DNA from: Mesotaenium endlicherianum
Lineage: Eukaryota > Streptophyta > Zygnematophyceae > Zygnematales > Mesotaeniaceae
Reading direction: 5' to 3'
Assembly (NCBI GenBank): GCA_009602735.1
Contig: WELA01007251.1
Coordinates: forward strand, 1-38,748
Length of the DNA: 38,748 nucleotides
This document shows, in pieces, positions 30,759-38,748 of the stretch (the first letter of the stretch is position 1; each line of letters opens with the position of its first letter). The notes beneath the pieces are model-generated. The model was not told the origin of the DNA. It saw only the letters and a program-made list of their open reading frames with translations, and did no database searches. A program made the position numbers and the translations under genes.

Positions 30759-33700
30759 ACCCCAAGACCCACTTCACGAGAAGGCAACACGCCAAGTGAG
30801 GTGGAGACCCCCGTTGAAGACGACGTTCCAGCCCCAATGAGTTTGAGAGGTTACCTTGGAGGAGAGAAGGTCCACATCTTGGTGGATAGCGGAGCTCAAG
30901 GCAACTTCATTGCTGCAGATTTTGCCACCAAGCACGGTATTACTATGCGAACTCTTGACCACGACGAGGAGATTATGATGCCCGATGGATTCTCCTATAC
31001 TACCCCTTCCAAGAAGACGTACCCCTTGGCACTCTCTATCAAGTCCTTCAAGGATAGAGTAGTGTTCTCCCCCATGCAATTGGGCAAGTACGACGTCATC
31101 CTAGGGACGCCTTGGTTGACCAAGCACAACCCCCAAGTTGATTGGAGGACCGGTACTATCAAGATCAAGAATGACATCACTTCAAGAATCTGTATTTTGC
31201 GCGCAATCCAGAATATCCAGACCCAAGACATCCAGAAGCCGGCACACGAGATACTATTGTCCGCCCTCCAACTCAAGAGACTTGTGAGGAAGGGACACGA
31301 GCTTCTTTTGGCCTTGATCACGCCAAAAGACATCAAGAAAGACATCGAGAGTCAAGAAGGCAGCCCCGTTCCCAAGGAGATACAAGAAGTCTTTGAGGAC
31401 TACAAAGAAGTGTTCTCCCCGGAATTGCCCAAGGGCCTACCCCCCAAAAGATTCGTAGACCACAAGATAGAGTTGGAGCCCGGAAGCAAGCCCATCTCTC
31501 GGCCTACGTTCAAAATGTCATACACGGAGCTAGACGAAGTCAAGAAGCAAATCAAGGAGCTACTGGAGCATGGCTTCATTCGACCTAGCAAGTCGCCATT
31601 TGGAGCCCCGGTGCTATTTGTCAAGAAGAAAGATGGTACCTTGAGGATGTGTGTGGACTATCGCGCCCTCAACAAGATCACCATCAAGAATCGATACCCG
31701 CTGCCGCGCATGGATGAGCTCATGGACCGGCTGGTTGGAGCCAAGTACTTCACGAAGATTGACTTACGGAGCGGCTACCACCAGATTCGCATCGCAGAAC
31801 CGGACATAGAGAAGACGGCATTCAGGACAAGATATGGACATTTTGAGTTCATGGTCCTGCCATTTGGACTCACCAACGCGCCAGCAACTTTCATGACTAT
31901 GATGAACACCATATTTCAGCCCATGTTGGACAGATTTGTGGTGGTATTCATCGATGACATCCTTATCTACAGCAAGACCCTTGAAGAGCATGCGAGACAC
32001 TTGAAAGAAGTCCTTGAAGTATTGAAGCAAAACAAGCTGTTTGCGAAGGAGTCAAAATGCGAGTTTGCCAAACAAGAAGTGGAGTTCCTAGGTCTCCACG
32101 TGACTGCTGATGGCATCAAGATAGACCCCAAGAAGACCACGGTGGTGGAGGAATGGCCAACCCCCACGACCAAGAAAGAACTCCAGTCATTCTTGGGATT
32201 TGCCAATTGGTACAGAAAATTCATCCAAGGCTTCTCGCACATAGCAGCCCCCCTGACAGATCTACTCAAGAAGGACAGGCTATATACATGGACCGAGAAA
32301 GAGGAAGAGGCATTTCAAGAGTTAAAGCGAAGATTGACCACATCCCCGGTGCTCACACTCCCAAGTCCAAACCCAGATTGGCCCTTCCACGTCATCACCG
32401 ATGCATCTTCCTATGCAATAGGAGCAATCCTGCTTCAAGACCAAGGCAAGGGACTGCAGCCCATCGCCTACGAGTCAAGGAAGCTAAATCCAGCCGAGCA
32501 AAATTATACAACCACGGAGCGAGAGGCATTGGCGATTGTACATGCCTTGAAGGTTTGGCGCTGCTACGTTGAAGGACGCAAAGTACTGGTCACCACGGAC
32601 CACGAGGCGTTAAAGCACCTCCAGACGCAGCCGTATCTCTCAAGGAGACAAGCAAGATGGAGCGGATACTTGCAACAATACAACATCACGATTCAGTACC
32701 AGCCCGGCAAGACAAACCCGGCTGACCCCCTCTCAAGACTGCAATTAAATGCAGTGATGGTATCCCTGAAGACAGATCTGGAAGCTCGATTTTCAGCCGC
32801 CTATGAAAGAGACCCTTACTACAAGAACGGAGAAGCAGCCTTGGACCCATGCAAGAAGCAAGAAGGCAATTATTGGGTGAGGCAAGATACGGGCCAGAGA
32901 TGTGTTCCTAATGACTTAGACCTCCGGCTCTTGCTTCTACGAGAAGCACACGACAACCCTCTTGGAGGACACTTTGGAATCCTAAGGACCACGGGCGTTC
33001 TAGCTAGGACTTATTGTTGGCCAGGCATGTCTAAGCAAGTCAAGGAGTACTGCAGGAGCTGTGACACATGCCAAAGAATCAAGCCATCATCGCAAAAGGC
33101 GGGAGGACTCCTCCAACCACTACCAATCCCCGAAAGACAATGGACGGACATCTCAATGGACCTTATCGTGGACTTGCCCGTGACACCTCGAGGCCATAAT
33201 GCAATACTCACGGTGGTGGACAGACTTACCAAGATGGCTCATTTTATTCCCACGACGACTAAGGCTACAGCACCACAACTTGCAAGACTCATCTTTGACA
33301 ACATCTTCCGACTCCATGGACTACCATCAAGAATTGTGTCAGATAGAGATCCAAGATTCACAAGCCATTTCTGGAAAAATCTCTTCAAGAACTTGGGTAC
33401 ATCGCTGGATATGTCTACTGCCTACCACCCACAATCAGATGGGCAAACCGAGCGTATGAATCGTACCCTAAAGACCTCTCTAAAGGCCTACGTGTCTACC
33501 CTCGAGCAAGACTGGGACATGTACTTGACCCCCCTCGAGTTTGCCTACAACAACACTACGCAGGCCTCTACCCAAGAGTCCCCATTCTTCCTCAACTATG
33601 GCTTCCATCCGACCACGCCACTGAGCTTCACGGCTGGCCATGATGAAGTACCTGCAGCCACAGATTTTATGGAGACATTAGAAGCAGCCCTTACAGCAGC

Positions 33701-34331
33701 GAAGAAAGCTCTACAACACGCGCAAGATGCTCAAGCAAGAGTGGCGAACAGATCCAGAAGAGAAATTACGTACAGAGTGGGTGACAACGTGTTACTATCA
33801 TCCAAGAACATTTCCCTGAACAACAGGCCTGCCGGCAGCAAGTTCTCTCCCAAGTATTTGGGACCCTTCAAGATTATCCAGCAAGTCAACCCCGTTGCTT
33901 TCAAGCTAGAACTTCCCCAGACTATGCACATCGACCCCGTATTCCACGCTTCCCTCTTCAAGCCATATGTGCAACCCGACAACAAGTTCCCAGGACGTGT
34001 GACAACCCCACCAGCCCCAACAATAGTGGATGATCATTTGGAGTACGAAGTGGAAGACATAGTGGCTATGAGAAATTTCAGGAGACAGCAGCAATACTTG
34101 ATCAAGTGGAAAGGATATCCAGATTCGGAGAATAGTTGGGTGGCGGCGCACTACCTTGACAAAGTTCAGAGAAAGTTGAAGCGCTTCCATGCCGCCAACC
34201 CCCAACTTGGACCAGCCCCAAGTCTCTCTACTAGAAGCCCGAAGACTTCAGGGAGGCAGCCTGCCACCATCAAGAAGCAGCAGAAGACCCCTTGGAGGCA
34301 GCCTGCAAGAACAAGAAAGAGGAAAAATTGA
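30729..34331 (+). CDS. pol: A4 pol: protease, RT, RNase H, integrase, chromodomain (intact)
   Basis: 1221 codons from the in-frame ATG at 30666; made as a gag-pol fusion by -1 shift. Protease VDSGAQ (Asp 74), RT FIDD (428-431), RNase H Asp 579, integrase zinc domain from His 762, catalytic Asp 832, Asp 893, Glu 929, GPY/F-like KYLGPFKI (about 1063) and chromodomain about 1126-1185 with [13 protein letters not shown] and [14 protein letters not shown]. The last 30 residues are Lys/Arg/Gln-rich and may act as a nuclear localisation signal. Chromodomains of this family (chromoviruses) steer integration to methylated histone H3 chromatin. No stop or frameshift was seen. Confidence 0.95.
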   Translation, partial: RTAPVGQEPTTPRPTSREGNTPSEVETPVEDDVPAPMSLRGYLGGEKVHILVDSGAQGNFIAADFATKHGITMRTLDHDEEIMMPDGFSYTTPSKKTYPLALSIKSFKDRVVFSPMQLGKYDVILGTPWLTKHNPQVDWRTGTIKIKNDITSRICILRAIQNIQTQDIQKPAHEILLSALQLKRLVRKGHELLLALITPKDIKKDIESQEGSPVPKEIQEVFEDYKEVFSPELPKGLPPKRFVDHKIELEPGSKPISRPTFKMSYTELDEVKKQIKELLEHGFIRPSKSPFGAPVLFVKKKDGTLRMCVDYRALNKITIKNRYPLPRMDELMDRLVGAKYFTKIDLRSGYHQIRIAEPDIEKTAFRTRYGHFEFMVLPFGLTNAPATFMTMMNTIFQPMLDRFVVVFIDDILIYSKTLEEHARHLKEVLEVLKQNKLFAKESKCEFAKQEVEFLGLHVTADGIKIDPKKTTVVEEWPTPTTKKELQSFLGFANWYRKFIQGFSHIAAPLTDLLKKDRLYTWTEKEEEAFQELKRRLTTSPVLTLPSPNPDWPFHVITDASSYAIGAILLQDQGKGLQPIAYESRKLNPAEQNYTTTEREALAIVHALKVWRCYVEGRKVLVTTDHEALKHLQTQPYLSRRQARWSGYLQQYNITIQYQPGKTNPADPLSRLQLNAVMVSLKTDLEARFSAAYERDPYYKNGEAALDPCKKQEGNYWVRQDTGQRCVPNDLDLRLLLLREAHDNPLGGHFGILRTTGVLARTYCWPGMSKQVKEYCRSCDTCQRIKPSSQKAGGLLQPLPIPERQWTDISMDLIVDLPVTPRGHNAILTVVDRLTKMAHFIPTTTKATAPQLARLIFDNIFRLHGLPSRIVSDRDPRFTSHFWKNLFKNLGTSLDMSTAYHPQSDGQTERMNRTLKTSLKAYVSTLEQDWDMYLTPLEFAYNNTTQASTQESPFFLNYGFHPTTPLSFTAGHDEVPAATDFMETLEAALTAAKKALQHAQDAQARVANRSRREITYRVGDNVLLSSKNISLNNRPAGSKFSPKYLGPFKIIQQVNPVAFKLELPQTMHIDPVFHASLFKPYVQPDNKFPGRVTTPPAPTIVDDHLEYEVEDIVAMRNFRRQQQYLIKWKGYPDSENSWVAAHYLDKVQRKLKRFHAANPQLGPAPSLSTRSPKTSGRQPATIKKQQKTPWRQPARTRKRKN

Positions 34332-35090
34332 CATTAGACACTCTTCTCTTCTCGCAGTTTCTGGACAGAAAACTAAAACTGCTACTGGTAATAGGTCTCT
34401 GCATAATAAATTCTGAAAATTTACCTGGCTGTAGTCCATGAGTAGCCGGTCATTTAGAGTCCAAGTTTGCTCAATTTGGAGCACTGGTGAGAGAGATATG
34501 ATGCTCTAAGTAGAAGGGGGTCAGGCTGCTGGCATTGTTAGGGCAGAATATGCCTTCTGACATTGTGCCCTCCCCTGAATTTGGAATGCTCTGAAACTCA
34601 AGACTCTGGTAGAACATCTTACAGCGCCCAGTTTGAGACCTAGTTTGCAGCATTTGAAGAAATATAGAAGGACTCATGATTTTCAGAAGTTTCTGCACAG
34701 ATTTGGAGGAGTGCCTACTCTCTCAGTTCTCAACGACATTCCAGAAATTAGAATGCTCTCAAATTTGGTGACCCGGTAGAGTTTTTGGACGCAGGTCGTT
34801 TGGCACTCAAATTTTTAGATTTGGTGCTGTTCTGTGGCCGCTATGAATTTTTGAATTCGTGGCAGATTCTGGGCCAACTTGTACAATTTTCTTTATCATT
34901 AAGGAGTAGGCTAGCCAATAAGGTCACACCACCTACGACCTTGCCTAGTCTACCTTACATGTGTAGCACCTGACTTGGCGCCTTTGACTAGTCCTCTTCA
35001 CATGTGTGGCATCTGACTTGAAACTGTTGACTAGTTTGCTCCACATGTGTAAGACCTGACTTGACGCGCCGAGACGTCGCTTTTTCTATC
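34332..35090 (+). repeat. A4 3' untranslated region with tandem arrays
   Basis: No gene. Holds the degenerate ~170-bp array (about 34465-34870) and the 43-bp array with units starting at 34957, 35000 and 35043, then the polypurine tract at 35091-35100. Confidence 0.75.
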
Positions 35091-35100
35091 GGGGGGGTGA

Positions 35101-35603
35101 TGTAGTGATTTGAGTTATTATATATTAGTTCGCATATATTTTAATGTTTTCAAATATATTTGGAGTAGTATTGTGTGGAGTCAAGTGTGAATAGGTACTC
35201 TAGTAACTTGGTTCATGTCCTTTGAACCTTCCAAGGCATTTTCGAAGTTAGAGGAAAGACCTAGAAGAACTCCATGTGGCAAAAGTCAAATGTGCCATTT
35301 TTAGGTCAAAAGGACATGTGTACATTATTCTAGAAAGAGGTGGCAAGTTTTGGGATGTGTTGGGTGCCAACACATCAACATACACCTTCCTAGAAATTAC
35401 TTATGTAGCAAGTATATAAACAAGAGCTAGAACATAGAAAGAGATGGGAGAATCACTCTTGTACTTGCCAAAATCCAGAAATATATTAACTTTCAAGAAG
35501 CCATCTCTCTTTCAAGAAGCTACCACTTGTGTTCAAAGATCCTTGTCTTGAATAAATAAAGTATTATGTTTTAATTAGTACTTGATTTATCTGTTTCACT
35601 ACA
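35101..35603 (+). mobile_element. A4 3' LTR
   Basis: 503 bp, TGTAGTG...CACTACA, followed by the tgttg duplication. It has private changes near its end (attatgttttaattagtacttgat). Confidence 0.94.
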
Positions 35604-35896
35604 TGTTGGAACTGGAAGGTTCTGATGTTAAGACCATGAGAGATCACGTGCAAAACTGTTCGATGTGCCATTTGCCAAATATCGATCCTACGGTTAAGAC
35701 TGTGCCCGAGGAATTGGTGCCAGCCACGCCTTGTGCCCGCTGCAAAGTGCTGGATGATCAAGAAGCAATGGTAACTTGCGATAAGTGTGGTGCCCGTTGG
35801 CACACCTTCTGCATTGGTGAAGAAGAAATTATGGCAGGACGGTGGGAATGTCCTAACTGCCTTCCCAAAACCACCAGCCACAGGGCCAGGAAATAG
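35604..35896 (+). pseudogene. Element C integrase C terminus with PHD finger
   Basis: Same frame as the integrase core once A4 and one tgttg are removed. After a short segment with an extra HVQNCSMC motif comes a full PHD finger (35732-35860): C-A-R-C, eleven residues, C-D-K-C, four residues, H-T-F-C, twelve residues, C-P-N-C, i.e. C4HC3, with the hallmark Trp two residues before the last Cys pair (RWECPNC). PHD fingers read histone H3 tails. By analogy with the chromodomain of family A, it could direct integration to a chromatin state. Ends at TAG 35894-35896, with a TGA three codons on. Confidence 0.88.
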
Positions 35897-35930
35897 AAGC
35901 TATGAGCAAAAAGGCCGGGACGCCTCAGCT

Positions 35931-35942
35931 GAAAGGGAGGGG
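35931..35942 (+). promoter_or_regulatory. Element C polypurine tract
   Basis: GAAAGGGAGGGG about 35 bases after the PHD stop, followed by TGTAAGGG, a plausible start of the C 3' LTR at 35943. Confidence 0.6.
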
Positions 35943-36106
35943 TGTAAGGGAAACTGAAGATAAGCTAGCTTTTCTAAAATTTCTGCTAAGTGTTGAATGA
36001 GGAATTGGTTGAACATAGGAAGCACTGAGTGGGGGATGCCTCATCGCATGATGAAATTGCAGGAAGACCAGGAATGGGTCAAACTCCAACCAGTCTGTCA
36101 CCGACA

Positions 36107-36206
36107 CACGTGCAAGGGACGATCAACCCGGTCGATCCCCACGTGCAGCGACGCACCGACACGTCAACCAAGTCAAAGGCACACGTGCTGAGAAGCCACG
36201 CACGTG
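36107..36206 (+). promoter_or_regulatory. Cluster of four CACGTG palindromes
   Basis: CACGTG at 36107, 36140, 36182 and 36201 within 100 bp, plus a CACGTC half-site. CACGTG is the G-box/E-box core bound by bZIP and bHLH factors. If this is U3 of the C LTR, it could be its enhancer. Confidence 0.45.
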
Positions 36207-36410
36207 CCAGGGGTCCGACGCTGTTAGGCACGACAGGATTGCACAAAACTCGATTGAATTGCGCATTTTCAAATTGAGCTCACGAGGTCAATTCAGCTTT
36301 TCGTAGACTCGACGTCTTCATATGTCACTGAAGACAAACTCGTTTTCATACATGTGAACACAAAAATGTCTGACATGAGGGTGCCTCGCGTGAAGAAGCA
36401 AACTCGACCC

Positions 36411-36446
36411 TTTGTACTACTTGGTACTATTTGGTACTATTTGGTC
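36411..36446 (+). repeat. 10-bp tandem repeat
   Basis: Units tttgtactac, ttggtactat, ttggtactat, ttggtctc: two exact and two diverged copies. Confidence 0.7.
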
Positions 36447-37483
36447 TCCAGTTGAAACCAAAGTCGCGATACTTCCTCGCCATTTTTGACGCACAAAATC
36501 TGATCGATTGAATGCTTCCCCCGGCTCCTCCCTTGGGTAGTATTCCTGCAGCCCCTATGTTGGCACACAGTAATTCGCTGGGCACTTGCACTAAACTGGG
36601 TCTGTATTTGCTGTAATTTTTCACGTACTTACCATATATAGTGAAGGAGATTTACGATATGTCGCAGAGTATATGAAACTCTTAATAATGGTGTGCATAT
36701 AAGCTGTGGCACGAAGAACAAAAATGGCGAGAACGTTAGCAGTGTGAGAGTCTCTTGGGGTTTTCAGGTTTAATCGTCAGAGTTCACAAATTTTTACAAT
36801 TTCTAATGTCCACAGAAGTGAGTTGTTTTTAGCGTGACCGAGTCGCCGAGAAATAAGGTGCCCTCATGAGCCGCTGTAAGAGGTGGGGCATTTTTCACAG
36901 GATGTGAATTGCAGGAGGTTTGCGCACTGTAAAGGTAGACCCCACCACCCTCCATCTGCAATTGCGATTGTATACTTTTGCAATCGAATTGGGAAAAACA
37001 CGATTGCGTAGGTGACGGAATTGAATTGAACGCCTTCGCCCACTGTAAAGAGGCCCTAATAAAAAATTGTTTGCAGGTCGATCTCACTTGAGATCTCTCA
37101 CTGTAATGCACGTGTGGGCACTGTGACTTCCTAAACTGCCCTAAACAGAGTCAACAGTGATATCTTTCAGTTCCAACTTTCCAGTCGCTGGAGATGTTGT
37201 GTCTGGCTAAGATAATCAGGAGTACCTCTGCTTATGCAGAATATGTTTCGCATGTTATTTTCGGCATGGTGCAGGCACTGAAAGCATGGCTACGACTCAA
37301 GCGGCCGGCCGGCATGTTTTCCTCGCGACCTTAAGCTGAGCCAGTTAAGCAGACGTTCCTCTCTGGCAAGCCCTCGAACACGACATGCAGAATTAACTGC
37401 TGAAGCAGAATGAGACAGAGGCCTCTGGTCCGACGTAAATTGCCGTGCCTGCCTCCAGACAGCAGCTGCCTGCCCTGACATAG

Positions 37484-37955
37484 GTCCCCTGGTGGAGAGA
37501 GCGGGACTCTCAGAGTGGCAAACGCTGTGCCTGCACTTGCTATGGGAACGGGCCCGAGGCGTGAGAATCTTCCGGCACCCTTACATCGACCTCCTGCCAG
37601 GCGAAGCCCACGTGGCGATCCTGCATCCACTGCTCTGGAAGCTCTTTCCGTACCTTCTGTTGCGTCCGCTGTGGGCCCAGGGTGGTGCAGCCGCCTGGCG
37701 GGCAGCGGCGGCAGCGGCAGGGGGGCAGCATCAGATCAGCCTGGTGCCGTGGGCGGACGTGCTCAACCACAGCAGCGCGGCTGACGCCGCCGCCTGCCTG
37801 GCGCGGCGGGGCAGGAGGTGCACGACTCATAGGGGCCGCACCTCAGCGCCGCGCGCCTCTTCCTCGACTACGGCTTTGTGAACGACGCCAACGCCAACCA
37901 CTCCATTGACCTGCCGGTGCACGCCTCCTCTCGCGTGCCAAACCTGTCGCTGAAG
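37484..37955 (+). pseudogene. SET-domain protein gene fragment (Rubisco LSMT/SETD3-like), degenerate
   Basis: GC-rich, unlike the retrotransposons. The frame from 37492 gives LSEWQTLCLHLLWERARG, a PYIDLLP segment, HPLLW, then ISLVPWADVLNHSSA, the hallmark NHS region of plant-type non-histone SET methyltransferases. In another frame EVHDS-stop-GPHLSAARLFLDYGFV follows, matching the final SET motif and LDYGFV. So between about 37795 and 37812 coding sequence is missing with a frame change, and the conserved Tyr of the S-Y-G motif is TAG (37830-37832). A possible splice acceptor (acatag) precedes 37484. Likely a pseudogene; a sequencing error or intron cannot be excluded. Confidence 0.6.
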
Positions 37956-38748
37956 GCACATGTACATGCTGACTCAAATGCACGGGGACATGTATATATG
38001 GACGAGTTTATGCGGACTTGCTTCTGCACGTGTGCCGGATGTGGCTGCTCTCTCCTGCCAACTGTTACTGGCTGTGGTCGAGGACACCACTTGTGAGATG
38101 AGGAGTGGGGTCTGCCCAGCGTGCAAGCTGGCAGCCAAGCGAACGCTCGCGCTGTGTGGCTCTTTGCGTGTGGTGGCGAGGTGAAGGCAGGCAGTCATGG
38201 TGGGGAGCTCAAGCCCTCTCAATGAGGCCTTGCTGTTCGCCGTTGGCCCTCCTCCCGGTCAGCCAGAGCCCTCTGCTTGGCATGCGTGCCAGCTGGCACT
38301 CTGTGAGCACAGACGTGCGGGTGGCTCCTCGCCTATGGCATACAAGAGTTTAGGCGAGCTGACGAAGCAGATGATGCTAGCAGTGCTATAGCCGGGTGAC
38401 AGTTGTGAGGAGTAGTGTGCTTCCAGGAGAGCCACGGCAGAGGTGTCCCTCTCGTGGTACTCTGATGGTTGTCTGTCCAGTCCTCCCCTCTCCCCTCCCC
38501 CATCCCGCCCCCTTCCTCTCTTGACCTCTGTCTCTTCTCTGTCTATCTGTCTATGTGTCTGTCTGGGATTGTGCGCGCGTGAGCCTGGGGCTGTGTTCTG
38601 CCAAGCTAGGTGTTGAGCCAATCTGCGGCTGAGGCACTCCGAGCTGGTGAGTGCGCTTCCTTCGGCCAGTGAATGAGAGTTCTCGGGTGAGCATGTTAGC
38701 TGGCGTCTGTGACAAGTGCGAAAGGGAGGGAGGGAGGGAGGGGGGGGG
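37956..38748. other. No gene recognised; CT-rich tract and terminal G-run
   Basis: Frames here are short and without domains. 38470-38570 is pyrimidine-rich (tcccctccc, ctgtctatctgtctatgtgtctg). The window ends in a G-rich run. Confidence 0.5.
38724..38748 (+). repeat. GGGA repeat / poly-G, potential G-quadruplex
   Basis: Four GGGA units followed by at least nine G at the very end of the window. It fits the G3N1 quadruplex pattern, but a sequencing artefact at a contig end is also possible. Confidence 0.6.

Larger units (their letters stand above)
29000..35603 (+). mobile_element. Element A4: family A chromovirus, intact reading frames
   Basis: 6604 bp with LTRs at 29000-29501 and 35101-35603 and a perfect 5-bp duplication tgttg (28995-28999 and 35604-35608). 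It sits between the integrase core and PHD finger of element C. Both LTRs share the private variant gatgggagaatc/catgggagaatc. gag, frameshift signal and full pol are present, so it is the copy closest to being functional. The LTRs differ by roughly a dozen bases. Confidence 0.95.
793..35942 (+). mobile_element. Element C: Ty3/gypsy retrotransposon carrying DNMT and PHD domains, fragmented by insertions
   Basis: Outermost element of the nest; its left end lies outside the window. Its own sequence is 793-1535, 2253-4593, 5313-6826, 24957-28999 and 35604-35942, about 9 kb once insertions and duplicated target sites are removed. Domain order is gag, two CCHC knuckles, aspartic protease, C5-cytosine methyltransferase, a low-complexity linker, reverse transcriptase, RNase H, integrase (HHCC plus DDE) and PHD finger, then a polypurine tract. 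Each inserted length plus 5 bp keeps the expected frame on the far side (D2 moves frame 1 to 0, D3 frame 2 to 0, A1 and A4 leave frame 2 unchanged), which shows the pieces were one element. It is dead: several frameshifts and at least six in-frame stops. The RT-RNaseH-IN order and RT motifs indicate Ty3/gypsy. Confidence 0.9.
35943..37260 (+). mobile_element. Probable element C 3' LTR (end unknown) and flanking non-coding DNA
   Basis: No gene. The left boundary follows from the polypurine tract and TG start. The right end cannot be set because the 5' LTR is outside the window; base composition changes near 37260. It contains a CACGTG cluster (36107-36206), a 10-bp repeat (36411-36446), a TATA-like tatata at 36635-36640 and recurring cactgtaa motifs at about 36925, 37043 and 37099. 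Confidence 0.4.

Noticed and set aside
2355..35896. TAG as a sense codon in this genome
   Set aside because: Frameshifts coexist with the stops and other damage exists, so ordinary decay is enough; no healthy host gene with internal TAG was seen.
37540..37830. 96-codon minus-strand frame in the GC-rich end
   Set aside because: GC-rich DNA gives long open frames by chance; the plus strand has the SET motifs.

Overview
The window looks like nuclear DNA of a eukaryote, most likely a green alga. The evidence is Ty3/gypsy LTR retrotransposons primed by initiator methionine tRNA, a chromodomain integrase, and a GC-rich host gene fragment of the plant-type SET methyltransferase kind at the right end. 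A prasinophyte or streptophyte alga would fit, but the species cannot be proved from the sequence. About 35 of the 38.7 kb is a nested stack of LTR retrotransposons. I call the families A, B, C and D.

The outermost layer is element C (+ strand, from left of the window to at least 35942). It is an old, broken Ty3/gypsy element with an unusual domain set: gag with two CCHC zinc knuckles, aspartic protease, a C5-cytosine DNA methyltransferase (DNMT), then reverse transcriptase, RNase H, integrase and a C-terminal PHD finger. Its reading frame can be followed across every insertion. The insertions in it are a minus-strand D element (only its 5' LTR and primer site are inside, 1-792), solo D LTRs at 1536-2252 and 4594-5312, element A1 (6827-24956) and element A4 (29000-35603). 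A1 was hit by B (7470-18853), a non-coding LARD-like element, and B was hit by A2 (9535-16242). Target-site duplications of 5 bp are exact for D2, D3, A1, B and A4, and have one mismatch for A2.

Family A is a 6.6-6.7 kb chromovirus. It has 503-bp LTRs, a gag ORF, a canonical -1 slippery heptamer A AAA AAC followed by a perfect 7-bp hairpin that contains the gag stop codon, a 1221-codon pol ending in a chromodomain, and a 3' untranslated region with two tandem-repeat arrays. A4 has intact reading frames. A2 has a nonsense codon in the chromodomain. A1 has gag lesions. The coding cores of A1, A2 and A4 are almost identical although their LTRs differ by a few percent; with several single-N scars flanked by duplicated sequence, this raises the question of gene conversion versus assembly patching.

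From about 35.9 kb the sequence leaves the coding part of C through a polypurine tract into a probable 3' LTR of unknown end, with a cluster of CACGTG motifs. From about 37.3 kb the DNA is GC-rich and holds a degenerate SET-domain (Rubisco LSMT/SETD3-like) gene fragment. The window ends in a G-run. No rRNA, tRNA or CRISPR feature was seen.
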